From positions 587,169-651,168 of the forward strand of contig JAMLHK010000001.1 of assembly GCA_023957155.1 (NCBI GenBank): a stretch of DNA of 64,000 nt, written 5' to 3'. The stretch is from Chitinophagaceae bacterium (GTDB lineage: Bacteria; Bacteroidota; Bacteroidia; Chitinophagales; Chitinophagaceae). The notes beneath the pieces are model-generated. The model was not told the DNA's origin. It searched no databases and saw only the letters and a list, made by a program, of their open reading frames with translations. This document shows, one piece after another, positions 31,706 through 40,965 of this stretch (the stretch's first letter is position 1; each line of letters opens with the position of its first letter). The position numbers and the translations under genes are program-made.

Positions 31706-32587
31706 ATGGAAATCACATCTGCATCGTATCAAAATAAAAGAAAGCTGCAATTTGTATTGGGCTTAACGCTTACTTATCTTATTGCCGAAATCATCGGAGG
31801 GTTGATTACCAAAAGCCTCGCTTTATTAGCAGACGCTGGACACATGTTTACAGATGTGGGTGGCCTTGCACTTGCGCTCTTTGCTATAAAAGTAGCCTCC
31901 AGACCATCCTCCCCTCAAAAAACGTATGGCTATTACCGAGCGGAAATTCTGGCCTCTTTAGCGAACGCCGTTGTACTTATCGGAATTTCTATATACATCT
32001 TGTATGAGGCCTACAAAAGATTTATAAGCCCTCCGGAAGTACAAAGCCAGGCCATGCTTGTTGTCGCTGGAATAGGCTTAGTGATTAACATAATCGGCAT
32101 GATGATATTAAGAAAATCAACCAGTCAAAGCCTGAATATGAAGGGAGCTTACTTTGAGGTTCTTTCCGATATGCTTACCTCAATTGGTGTAATGATCGCA
32201 GGCATAGTTATGCTTACCACTGGCTGGTATTATGCAGATCCCCTCATTTCTGCCGCTATCGGTTTACTAATTCTTCCGCGAACATGGAGATTATTAATGG
32301 AGGCAGTAAATGTATTATTAGAAGGTACACCAAAGGATGTGAATATCGCTGACTTACAGAAAGCAATGGAACAGGTTTCTGGAGTAAAAGCAATACACGA
32401 TATGCACGTGTGGTCGCTTACATCTGGAGTGAATGCGGTGAGTGCACATGTTCGTGTGGGCTACTCCGAAGACTACAATGTTGCGCTCAAAGCATTAGCA
32501 GATAAAGTAACGACAGATTTCAAGATCAGCCATACTACTTTTCAAATAGAAACTGATGGGTACTCAGAACAGGAAAACAACTTGTAA
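31706..32587 (+). CDS. Cation diffusion facilitator (CzcD/ZitB type)
   Basis: The protein has 293 residues. Six membrane helices are visible; DAGHMFTD in helix 2 (HxxxD) and SDMLTS in helix 5 are the zinc-site residues of the CDF family. The C-terminal cytoplasmic domain has the metal-binding fold (MEQVSGVKAIHDMHVWSLTSG). A Zn2+/Co2+/Cd2+:H+ antiporter is indicated, moving metal from the cytoplasm to the periplasm, where the RND pump can take it on. The first ATG is used, 10 bases after the SpoIIAA-like gene. Confidence 0.93.
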   Translation: MEITSASYQNKRKLQFVLGLTLTYLIAEIIGGLITKSLALLADAGHMFTDVGGLALALFAIKVASRPSSPQKTYGYYRAEILASLANAVVLIGISIYILYEAYKRFISPPEVQSQAMLVVAGIGLVINIIGMMILRKSTSQSLNMKGAYFEVLSDMLTSIGVMIAGIVMLTTGWYYADPLISAAIGLLILPRTWRLLMEAVNVLLEGTPKDVNIADLQKAMEQVSGVKAIHDMHVWSLTSGVNAVSAHVRVGYSEDYNVALKALADKVTTDFKISHTTFQIETDGYSEQENNL

Positions 32588-32602
32588 TAAATCGAATGAG
32601 TT

Positions 32603-33058
32603 ATGGATATAGAATTTGAGCTTTTGCTTTCGGCCAAACTGATCATGGCAATGGTATTGGGAGCACTTATAGGTATTGAACGAGAAAGCGATCAAAAAAA
32701 TATAGGCATTCGCACTTTTGCCTCCATTTGTTTAGCGGCATGTCTTTTTACAGCAGTTTCCGCACACCTTACAGAAGACAAATCGGCGGTAGCAAGGATA
32801 ATAGCAGCAGTAGCTACAGGCTTGGGGTTTATGGGAGGTGGTATTATTTTCAGGAACAGACGAAATGTTCCGCAAGGGCTAACAACAGCAGCAAGTCTCT
32901 GGACAACATCAGCCGTGGGGATAGCCATTGCTTTAAATATGTTCGTACTGGCTATAGTTGCCACACTAACCACCTTCGCCATTCTAAGTGTCAATCGCTT
33001 TAAGTGGTATAAAAGGTTTGTAGGAGATTTCATCAATAGATCAAATCCAGATGAATAG
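32603..33058 (+). CDS. MgtC/SapB-family membrane protein
   Basis: The protein has 151 residues, the membrane half of the MgtC family: MVLGALIGIERES, RTFASICLAAC, GLGFMGGGIIFR, with four to five helices. It lacks the C-terminal ACT-like domain of longer MgtC proteins. MgtC proteins adjust ATP synthase activity under metal and acid stress. Its position in the metal cluster suggests a role in magnesium or general cation balance. It starts 15 bases after the CDF gene. Confidence 0.88.
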   Translation: MDIEFELLLSAKLIMAMVLGALIGIERESDQKNIGIRTFASICLAACLFTAVSAHLTEDKSAVARIIAAVATGLGFMGGGIIFRNRRNVPQGLTTAASLWTTSAVGIAIALNMFVLAIVATLTTFAILSVNRFKWYKRFVGDFINRSNPDE

Positions 33059-33118
33059 ATATGAATGATACTACAAGTTTGATACAAATTCAGGTTTTGA
33101 AACACTCGAATATCCATT

Positions 33119-35095
33119 ATGAAACCTTTAAAGAAAATTTTTAGTACGATTAAACGGAGTAGATTCTCCGTATTATATGCAACTTTAGGGCTATACGTAG
33201 CCTTGTCTTCACTGACAAGAATGATACTTCTCATTTGGTCTGTAAAAGATGTGGATTTTAATTTGCTTCACATTACAAAAGCCTTCTTATTAGGGTTCGT
33301 TTTTGATTTAACCACAGGATTATCTTTCCTTTTGCTGTATGCGATATATCTTCTGTTATTCCCTAAGAGATGGATAGGTTCATTGGCTGATAAGGTTTTT
33401 ACGTACTTCTATCTTTCAATAGTGTTTTTTCTCATCTATTTTGGATTAATAGCGGAGTTTCCTTTTTGGGATGAGTTTGGCGTAAGGTTCAATTTTATTG
33501 CGATAGATTACCTTATATACACGTACGAGGTAGTTTCCAACATAAATCAATCATACCCAATACCTTTAATTATTTTGTTATTGGTGGTCTTGGTCGCGCT
33601 CACATTTTTGCTGCTTTACAAAGTTGGCGCTTTTAAAAATGCTTTTTCACAGAAAAGTTCCATATATAAACGAATTGCTTATGGCTTTCCGCTTTTGCTA
33701 AGCTGTTGGGGATTATTAGTAATAATGAAGAATGAACAGGCTGAGTTTAGCAATAACCTGGTGATAAATGAATTGGGTAAAAATGGAGTATTTTCCCTTT
33801 TTGCAGCATTCAGATCAAACGAGTTAGATTATGCTACGTTTTATCCAAAAATTGATAAAAAAGAAGCATACAATGTATTAAAGAAAACGCTTTTGCAACA
33901 AAATCAATCTTATGTCTCCAGCAAGTGGGATAATATTGGCAGACTTACAAAAGGAAATAAAGAACAGTATCCCAATATTGTTCTGGTTGCAATTGAAAGC
34001 TTTAGCGGAGATTTTCTTAAAGCATTCGGAAATGCGGGTAATCTCACTCCGAAGTACGACAGCCTTATTAATCACAGTGTGTTTTTTTCTAACCTATATG
34101 CAACCGGAACCAGGACAGTAAGAGGAATGGAAGCACTCACGCTTGGTGTTCCTCCAACACCAGGAAATAGTATTGTAAGGCGTCCTGATAATGATCATAT
34201 CTTTTCTATTGCTACAATATTAAAACAGAAAAACTATCATCCATTTTTCATCTACGGTGGAGATGGCTACTTCGATAATATGAATGATTTTTTCGGCGGT
34301 CAGGGATTTGATATAATAGATAGGAATCGGGGCAACCCGCTTTCAGACCGCATTACCGTTAAGCGGTATAATATACCCGATAGTGAGGTGAGTTTTGAAA
34401 ATGCCTGGGGTGTCTGTGATGAAGACCTATACAAGCAGGCGATTAAATATGCAGATAGAAATCATGCAGAAAATTCTCCTTTTTTTCAATTTATAATGAC
34501 TACATCTAATCATAAGCCATATACATTCCCTAATGGAAAAATTGACCTGCCTCAAGGAAACCGGGAGGCAGCAGTCAAATATACAGATTATGCGCTGGGA
34601 AGATTCATTGATATTGCAAAAACGAAACCCTGGTTCAAAAATACAGTGTTTCTCATTGTCGCAGATCACTGTGCAAGCAGTGCCGGGAAATGGGAAATAG
34701 ATATTGCCAAGCATCATATCCCTGCTATCATCTATAATCTTTCAGATGAAGCGAAAGTTATAAATAGATTAACCTCACAAATTGATCTGCTGCCAACATT
34801 ATTTGGATATCTGAATTGGAGTTACAATACAGATCTGTATGGGTTGGATATTAACCAAATGCCTAACGGTGAAGGACGGGCATTCATTGGTAATTACAGA
34901 ACATTGGGAATGCTGAAAGGTGGCTTATTTACGCAGCTTGATGACCGCGGAAGAGTGAAACAATTTAGCGTTTCAAAAAAAGGCAGGGCTTTAAACGATG
35001 TCAAAGATCAAAATAATCAGATGGTCTTAGAAACTATTTCAAATTATCAAACAGCCAGTGAACGGTATAAGAATGGAAAGATGAAAGTGAATTGA
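33119..35095 (+). CDS. LTA-synthase-family membrane sulfatase
   Basis: The protein has 658 residues. Five N-terminal membrane helices (to about residue 200) are followed by an alkaline-phosphatase-type domain outside the membrane. Conserved pieces are IVLVAIESFSGDF (metal-binding Glu), GTRTVRGMEALTLG with the probable nucleophilic Thr, PFFQFIMTTSNHKPY, and VADHCASS (metal ligands). Gram-negative members transfer glycerophosphate or phosphoethanolamine groups to envelope molecules rather than making teichoic acid. In this island it could modify lipid A or surface glycans under metal stress. The substrate cannot be read from the sequence. Confidence 0.88.
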   Translation: MKPLKKIFSTIKRSRFSVLYATLGLYVALSSLTRMILLIWSVKDVDFNLLHITKAFLLGFVFDLTTGLSFLLLYAIYLLLFPKRWIGSLADKVFTYFYLSIVFFLIYFGLIAEFPFWDEFGVRFNFIAIDYLIYTYEVVSNINQSYPIPLIILLLVVLVALTFLLLYKVGAFKNAFSQKSSIYKRIAYGFPLLLSCWGLLVIMKNEQAEFSNNLVINELGKNGVFSLFAAFRSNELDYATFYPKIDKKEAYNVLKKTLLQQNQSYVSSKWDNIGRLTKGNKEQYPNIVLVAIESFSGDFLKAFGNAGNLTPKYDSLINHSVFFSNLYATGTRTVRGMEALTLGVPPTPGNSIVRRPDNDHIFSIATILKQKNYHPFFIYGGDGYFDNMNDFFGGQGFDIIDRNRGNPLSDRITVKRYNIPDSEVSFENAWGVCDEDLYKQAIKYADRNHAENSPFFQFIMTTSNHKPYTFPNGKIDLPQGNREAAVKYTDYALGRFIDIAKTKPWFKNTVFLIVADHCASSAGKWEIDIAKHHIPAIIYNLSDEAKVINRLTSQIDLLPTLFGYLNWSYNTDLYGLDINQMPNGEGRAFIGNYRTLGMLKGGLFTQLDDRGRVKQFSVSKKGRALNDVKDQNNQMVLETISNYQTASERYKNGKMKVN

Positions 35096-35124
35096 CATAT
35101 CCTCCAAATTGAGGAGTAAGCAGG

Positions 35125-37704
35125 ATGTGCAATTTCGCTATAAAAATTAGTTCCTTAATTAAATTAAATAAAATGAAAAAAACAGAAATAAACTTAGACA
35201 TCCTTCTTCCAGATGTTCCGGATGAAAGAGATTCATGTATTAAGCGAATGATTGACTTGTTAGAAGGAAGACAAGGGATTGAAAAAGTGCATTTAAAGAC
35301 AGAGGAAGGTCAGGAAAAGCCGCGATTGTGCTTTCATTACGACCCTGCAATTATTTCCCTAAACCGCGTTCAAAAGCTGGCTGCGGATGCGGGGGCAGAT
35401 TTCACTAAAAGGTATGGCCATCTTTTAATCCAACTTGAAGGTGTCCGACATCCCCGCCATGCACGAGTCATAGAAAACGGCTTGAAAAAGCTAAAGGGGC
35501 TTACAGAAGTGTCTGTTTCCGGAACGGGGGTGGTAAGCGTGGAGTTCGACAAAAACCAAACAAATGAAAAGGAAATTTTTGAAGTTATAAATGGTTTTGG
35601 CCTTAAAATCCAGGATGTAAAAAATCAACATGACCATTCTGTAAAGCAGGAGGATGAAAGCAAGGGGCATGTACATCAGGAAAATGGCGCTGACAAGGAT
35701 AGCCATCAACACGACCACAACCACGATCATGACGGTGATCATACTCATACACACGACCACAAGGGTATTTTTGGAAAAAATTCAGAACTGATTTTTAGTA
35801 TTATATGCGGAGTCTTACTCGGTACTGGTTTCGGTTTGTCATTTATTGTAGGTCTATCTGAATGGGTTCCCAAAGGACTTTATTTTGCGGCTTACTTTTT
35901 TGGTGGCTTTTATGTTACAAAAGAGGCTTATGAAGCAATCTCCAAAGGAGAATTTGAAATAGATTTTTTGATGCTTGTTGCTGCTGTTGGTGCAAGTGTT
36001 TTAGGTCAATGGGCAGAAGGAGCTTTGTTATTATTTTTGTTCAGCCTGGGCCACGCTTTAGAGCATTTTGCGATGGAAAAGGCTCGAAAGTCAATTGCGG
36101 CATTAACAGATCTCGCTCCAAAAACTGCCTTACTCAAAGTTGGTGAAGACGTTAAAGAAGTGCCTATAGAGCAATTAAAAGTGAATGATATAATCATCGT
36201 GCGGCCACATACGAAAATTGCAGCAGATGGAATAGTATTGGCAGGCAACAGCAGTGTTAACCAAGCCCCTATTACCGGGGAAAGCATTCCAGTTGATAAG
36301 TCTGCAATTGATAATCCCAATCAGGATATTGCAGATTCTAATAAGTTGGATGCCAAGTATCGGGTTTTCTCCGGCTCTATTAATGGAAATGGTTCTCTTG
36401 AAATAAAAGTCACCAAACAGGCAAGCGATTCCACAATTTCCCGGGTAATTAAAATGGTAAACGAGGCTCAGACGCAAAAATCACCTACCCAACAATTCAC
36501 TGATAAATTTGAAAAATACTTTGTTCCTTCAGTACTTATTCTTGTTGTATTGCTTTGTTTCGCTTTCCTCGTCAGAAATGAAACTTTTAATGAAAGTTTT
36601 TACCGTGCTATGGCTGTCTTAGTAGCGGCAAGCCCTTGTGCGTTGGCAATCTCTACTCCAAGCGCTGTATTAAGCGGTGTGGCACGTGCTGCACGGGCAG
36701 GAGTGTTAGTTAAGGGTGGTCGTCCGTTGGAAGATTTAGGCTCGTTGACTGCATTAGCGTTTGATAAAACGGGTACACTAACTGAAGGTAAACCGAAGCT
36801 CACACGGGTAGAGCCCCAAAATGGCGTGAATGAAGAGGAACTCTTAAAGATTACCGTTGCCGTTGAAGGTCTAAGTGACCACCCGCTGGCTAAAGCAATT
36901 GCCAGGGATGGCAAAGCACGCCTTAAAGATGCGGATATACCAGACGCTGAAAACATGGAGGCCATACTTGGTAAGGGAGTAAAAGCCACTGTTAATGGTA
37001 ACACAATATATATTGGAAATCCTGCCCTTTTTGAAGCCCTTGATGATGTTAAGCCGTCGGAGGACTTTCTTAAAACTGTTCATCAATTGGAGGAAGAAGG
37101 CAACACCACGATGATTGTCAGAAGAGATAAAGAATATATCGGGATGATAGCTGTTATGGATACACCACGGGAAGAAGCGAAGAAGACGCTTGAAGCATTG
37201 AAGCAGATAGGGATACGCAGAATGGTTATGCTTACCGGCGATAACCAAAAAGTAGCGGAGGCAGTTGCCCGGCAAATTGGTATATCGGATACGCAAGGTG
37301 GCCTGTTACCAGAACAAAAGGTTGAAACAATAAAAGAAATAAGGAGGCAGGAGAATAAGCTGGCAATGGTAGGCGATGGCGTAAACGATGCTCCGGCAAT
37401 GGCTAACAGCACTGTCGGAATTGCTATGGGGGCTGCCGGTTCTGATGTAGCATTGGAAACGGCTGACATTGCTCTTATGGGTGACAAATTGAATCTGCTC
37501 CCTTTTGCAATCGGTCTAAGCCGGAAAGCAAAAGGCATTATTAAACAGAATCTTTGTATAAGCCTGGGAGTGGTTGCCTTGCTCATTCCACTGACTATTT
37601 TGGGGATTGCTTCTATCGGCCCCGCTGTAATAGCCCATGAAGGTTCCACCCTTATTGTCGTCTTCAATGCTTTAAGGTTGCTTGCCTATAAAAAAGATAA
37701 CTAA
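35125..37704 (+). CDS. P1B-4-type heavy-metal ATPase (Co/Zn/Cd class)
   Basis: The protein has 859 residues (or 843 if ATG 35173 is used; the first ATG has GGAG upstream and is kept). Two N-terminal HMA-like ferredoxin folds lack the usual CxxC. A His-rich stretch follows (about 175-210, with DHNHDHDGDHTHTHDH), then the P-type core: ASPCALAISTPS in helix 6, DKTGTLTEG with the phosphorylated Asp (about 546), MVGDGVNDAPAM, and a final HEGST. SPC plus HEGST defines the P1B-4 class, typical of Co2+/Zn2+/Cd2+ export, rather than the CPC Zn/Cu classes. The His-rich linker probably tunes metal binding. Confidence 0.93.
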   Translation: MCNFAIKISSLIKLNKMKKTEINLDILLPDVPDERDSCIKRMIDLLEGRQGIEKVHLKTEEGQEKPRLCFHYDPAIISLNRVQKLAADAGADFTKRYGHLLIQLEGVRHPRHARVIENGLKKLKGLTEVSVSGTGVVSVEFDKNQTNEKEIFEVINGFGLKIQDVKNQHDHSVKQEDESKGHVHQENGADKDSHQHDHNHDHDGDHTHTHDHKGIFGKNSELIFSIICGVLLGTGFGLSFIVGLSEWVPKGLYFAAYFFGGFYVTKEAYEAISKGEFEIDFLMLVAAVGASVLGQWAEGALLLFLFSLGHALEHFAMEKARKSIAALTDLAPKTALLKVGEDVKEVPIEQLKVNDIIIVRPHTKIAADGIVLAGNSSVNQAPITGESIPVDKSAIDNPNQDIADSNKLDAKYRVFSGSINGNGSLEIKVTKQASDSTISRVIKMVNEAQTQKSPTQQFTDKFEKYFVPSVLILVVLLCFAFLVRNETFNESFYRAMAVLVAASPCALAISTPSAVLSGVARAARAGVLVKGGRPLEDLGSLTALAFDKTGTLTEGKPKLTRVEPQNGVNEEELLKITVAVEGLSDHPLAKAIARDGKARLKDADIPDAENMEAILGKGVKATVNGNTIYIGNPALFEALDDVKPSEDFLKTVHQLEEEGNTTMIVRRDKEYIGMIAVMDTPREEAKKTLEALKQIGIRRMVMLTGDNQKVAEAVARQIGISDTQGGLLPEQKVETIKEIRRQENKLAMVGDGVNDAPAMANSTVGIAMGAAGSDVALETADIALMGDKLNLLPFAIGLSRKAKGIIKQNLCISLGVVALLIPLTILGIASIGPAVIAHEGSTLIVVFNALRLLAYKKDN

Positions 37705-37850
37705 ATATTTACTACGATGAAATTAGAATTTACAAAACGGTGTACTTGCAGAACTAAAGAAAGACAAGAGTCAGGCTAAATTCATTTGAATGAAGGTGAC
37801 TTTCGATTGAAAATTTAGTTGGTAGCCTTATTTCTGAAAGAGCCCAATTT

Positions 37851-38036
37851 ATGAAAAAGAAAAATGTATCTCAAACAAGAAGGCGAGCCAACCCTGAAAA
37901 GTCAATAAAGCCCGCTGTCCAGAAGAGCAAAATATTACGTGTTATTGTTATCATTTTTTTGATAGTCCTCTTTGTCTTCTTATTGATAGTCATGCATATT
38001 CTATCCAATATTTCAATAAAAGCAGGACATAAATAA
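37851..38036 (+). CDS. Small basic membrane protein
   Basis: It encodes 61 residues. A Lys/Arg-rich N-terminus (MKKKNVSQTRRRANPEKS) is followed by one helix of about 20 residues (VIVIIFLIVLFVFLLIVMHI). Its design matches the protein at 25423-25626, so the island has two copies of this kind. A 146-base gap separates it from the ATPase gene. The function is unknown; it could be an accessory subunit. Confidence 0.55.
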   Translation: MKKKNVSQTRRRANPEKSIKPAVQKSKILRVIVIIFLIVLFVFLLIVMHILSNISIKAGHK

Positions 38037-38056
38037 AATTTATAAAAAGTAATCTT

Positions 38057-38632
38057 ATGAAAAAGGCAAATTTAGAAGATCGCAAATTGATAGTAGATAT
38101 ACTCACAGAGTCCTTTGATGCAAACCATAGCGTCAATTATATAATTAAACAGGATAGTAAAAGGAAAAAGAGAATACAGGCCTTGATGAATTATTCCTTT
38201 GACGTGTGTAGAGCATTTGGCGATGTGTTTTTATCTGATGACAATAAAGCATGTGCGCTCATTATCTATCCTGATAAAAAGAAGGCTACGCTGAAGTCAA
38301 CATTGTTAGATATAAAACTCATCTTTCAATCAGTAGGGTTCGGTAATATAGGAAAAACATTAAAAAGGGAGAAACTGATAAGCAGCATACAACCCCAAAT
38401 ACCAATGTCTTACCTATGGTTTATCGGGGTTGATCCTGTCGTTCAAAACGAGGGTATAGGCAGTAAATTGCTTCAGGAAATCATTGATTATAGCAATGTT
38501 AATAACCGTTCTGTTTATCTGGAGACTTCAACTATTAGAAATTTATCGTGGTATGAAAAATTCGGATTTGAAATTTATAGTGAACAGTATTTAACCTATC
38601 ACCTGTATTTCTTCAAAAAAGATTTAAAGTAG
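38057..38632 (+). CDS. GNAT-family N-acetyltransferase
   Basis: The protein has 191 residues of the GNAT fold: an opening strand-helix region, FIGVDPVVQNEGIGSKLLQEII (Q/R-x-x-G-x-G/A acetyl-CoA loop, with Q-N-E-G-I-G here) and the closing ETSTIRNLSWYEKFGFEIYSE. The substrate cannot be told. It starts 20 bases after the small membrane gene and ends 7 bases before the kinase gene, so it belongs to the island's transcript. It may modify a regulator or a small toxic molecule. Confidence 0.85.
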   Translation: MKKANLEDRKLIVDILTESFDANHSVNYIIKQDSKRKKRIQALMNYSFDVCRAFGDVFLSDDNKACALIIYPDKKKATLKSTLLDIKLIFQSVGFGNIGKTLKREKLISSIQPQIPMSYLWFIGVDPVVQNEGIGSKLLQEIIDYSNVNNRSVYLETSTIRNLSWYEKFGFEIYSEQYLTYHLYFFKKDLK

Positions 38633-38639
38633 TTTGACA

Positions 38640-40844
38640 ATGCTGGTGTTTGGGACACAAATGCACATTGTCACATTTATTTTTGTGAGCATAGAAATGG
38701 CTATCTTTTTCTATCTGGCAATATTTCGCTTAGCCCGGCCGGATGACAAGACAACTACGCTCAACTTAATCCTTATTTTTTTACTACTTATTTATAACAT
38801 TACAGGAGGTTTACTACCCGATCCCAATCTGCCAGGCTCCTATTTCATGCAGGAAGGAATAGCCTATGCAACTGGTTTTATTACGCCCTGCTATTTTCCA
38901 TATTACGTATATAAAGCGTTTGATTTAACCAAGTTAAAATTCCATGCATATAAGGGGGTCTATTTATTTTTAATTTTTCCGTACTGCATTTTTGTTCTCG
39001 TCTTTTGGATTACCGATAATTTAAAAGACGCAGAAAACCTGCTTATAATTCCTGTTTTATATGCTATTTGGGTGGTTTTCTCTTTATGGAATGCTATTCG
39101 ATATAAATACAACTACAATTTTAAGAGTGTCGAAGCCAAACAGGAAATGGCAGTATTGTTATTTAGTTTGACACCCTGGATAGGCTTGCCAATCATTACT
39201 TACTTTAATCTTGGACAGGCAGTAGAAGCAACTGTTACAAATGTGGGCTTCTTGCTTTTATTTGGCTTGCAGGTACACAGAAATGTCAGGCAATTAAGAA
39301 TAGAACATGGTAAGCTGATTGAATCAGAGCAGAGATTAATGAGCTGGAATGCAGATTTACGTGAAGAGGTGAGTAAACGTACAAAAGAATTGGAAAAAAT
39401 AAATGAACAGCGGACAAACAACTTTATTAATCTTGTTCACGAAACCAAAACTCCACTTACGTTGATTAAAAATTACCTGGACGAATATATAGCCAAGTAT
39501 GGTTCGGTTCAGGAATTGGATGTTATCAGAGGTGGAGTGGATAAATTGACTGCCGATGTCATAAATCTTTTTGATATTGAACGATTCAAAAAAGGCTTTG
39601 ATGCATATAATCACAACCATGTTTCAGATTTCAGTGCCATACTTAGAAACAGCCTCCCGTTATTTCAGCATTATTGTCACATGCAAAAGATTATGTGTTC
39701 GGTTTCGATAGAAGATAATCTTACTGTTAAGGCTGATCCCCATGCTATTAACCGGATTGTTAATAATTTGATAGAAAACGCTATCAAGTTTACCGGTGAA
39801 GATGGCGAAATAGAAATTTCCTTATATAAGAGAGAGGATAAGATAGTGTTTTCTGTGAAAGATACCGGCGATGGAATACCAGCGGAATTACAAAATAAGG
39901 TGTTCGAGCCTTATTACCAAATTGGTCATAAAAATACGGGACTTCAAGGCATGGGCTTAGGTTTGCCCATTGTAAAAAAAGTTGTTGAGAGGCTTGGAGG
40001 AATAATAACTATTGAAAGTCAAACTGAAGAAATAGGTGGAACAATGATAACGATTGTTCTACCAGCGCATATATTAAACGATGATGATGAGATTGCGCAA
40101 TCCGATAAAGGAATCAGTAAATTAACTTATGAGTTCAGTTATGACGATATTACAGATAGCGAATATATACCAGGCAGACGCACATTGCTTCTGATTGAGG
40201 ACAATATTACTATGATCAATTTTCTTTTTCAAAAGCTAAGCGCTTCCTATAACGTTTATTGCGCTCATAATGGCGTAGAAGCATTGAAAAAACTTTATGA
40301 AATGCCCATCATTCCAGACCTCATTCTTTCCGATGTTATGATGGACAAGATGGATGGCTTTTCTTTTGCCAAAAATCTTTCAGGGCAAGACAAATACTCC
40401 CATGTACCCCTGATCTTCTTAACGGCGAAATCCACTCAGCTTGACAAATTAAAAGGCCTCAAACTCGGTGCTATAGACTTTATTTCAAAACCCTTTTTCT
40501 TTGAAGAATTGAGCCAAAAAATTGAAACTGTATTGGATAACATCAGTAGGCAGCAAAAGGCCATATTAAATATGTCCATAACCAATTTACAAACTTTAAA
40601 AACCCTGGAGCAAAACGGAACCCATGCTTCCGAGCCGCGTAAGTTTGAGGAAAACTGCAAATTACTCCATTTTACGGCGAGGGAAATAGAGATAGCCCGG
40701 CTCCTCCTAAAAGGAACAACCTATAAAATGATTGCCAAAGAGCTGTTTATTTCGGAAAAGACAGTTACTAAGCACATCCAAAACCTATTTGAGAAAGCAG
40801 AAGTCAGGAACAAGATACAACTTGTTAACAGGCTGAATAAATAG
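38640..40844 (+). CDS. Hybrid histidine kinase with receiver and LuxR-type DNA-binding domain
   Basis: The protein has 735 residues from ATG 38640 (an earlier TTG at 38634 is less likely). The sensor part has six to seven membrane helices (to about residue 215), then a coiled coil. The H-box is HETKTPLTLI (His about 266), the N-box NRIVNNLIENAIKF, and the G-box GLQGMGLGLPIV. The receiver has LLIEDN and LSDVMMDKMDG (Asp about 564), and a LuxR helix-turn-helix ends the chain (about 675-735). A one-component sensor-to-DNA chain of this type is common in Bacteroidota. As the last gene of the island it may sense metal or envelope stress and drive the island promoter at 24995. Confidence 0.9.
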   Translation: MLVFGTQMHIVTFIFVSIEMAIFFYLAIFRLARPDDKTTTLNLILIFLLLIYNITGGLLPDPNLPGSYFMQEGIAYATGFITPCYFPYYVYKAFDLTKLKFHAYKGVYLFLIFPYCIFVLVFWITDNLKDAENLLIIPVLYAIWVVFSLWNAIRYKYNYNFKSVEAKQEMAVLLFSLTPWIGLPIITYFNLGQAVEATVTNVGFLLLFGLQVHRNVRQLRIEHGKLIESEQRLMSWNADLREEVSKRTKELEKINEQRTNNFINLVHETKTPLTLIKNYLDEYIAKYGSVQELDVIRGGVDKLTADVINLFDIERFKKGFDAYNHNHVSDFSAILRNSLPLFQHYCHMQKIMCSVSIEDNLTVKADPHAINRIVNNLIENAIKFTGEDGEIEISLYKREDKIVFSVKDTGDGIPAELQNKVFEPYYQIGHKNTGLQGMGLGLPIVKKVVERLGGIITIESQTEEIGGTMITIVLPAHILNDDDEIAQSDKGISKLTYEFSYDDITDSEYIPGRRTLLLIEDNITMINFLFQKLSASYNVYCAHNGVEALKKLYEMPIIPDLILSDVMMDKMDGFSFAKNLSGQDKYSHVPLIFLTAKSTQLDKLKGLKLGAIDFISKPFFFEELSQKIETVLDNISRQQKAILNMSITNLQTLKTLEQNGTHASEPRKFEENCKLLHFTAREIEIARLLLKGTTYKMIAKELFISEKTVTKHIQNLFEKAEVRNKIQLVNRLNK

Positions 40845-40921
40845 CCGCAAATCATTGATTTACTACTATTTGAGTACGGAAATAGTAGGAATTACGTATA
40901 GTGTCAAGTGGAGTACAAGCC

Positions 40922-40929
40922 TAACTTTG
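40922..40929 (+). promoter_or_regulatory. Probable -7 element before the 40966 gene
   Basis: TAACTTTG matches the -7 consensus. A good -33 TTTG is not seen at the right distance. It marks the start of a new transcript between the metal island and the tra region. Confidence 0.4.
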
Positions 40930-40965
40930 TAATGACAAATGTTGCCGCATTAAAAGGGAGGGCTT

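Noticed and set aside
37716-37778. 20-codon open frame after the P1B ATPase
   Set aside because: Too short and without conserved features; there is no evidence for translation.
38634-38640. TTG start two codons before ATG 38640
   Set aside because: The ATG is two codons downstream and is the more usual start.
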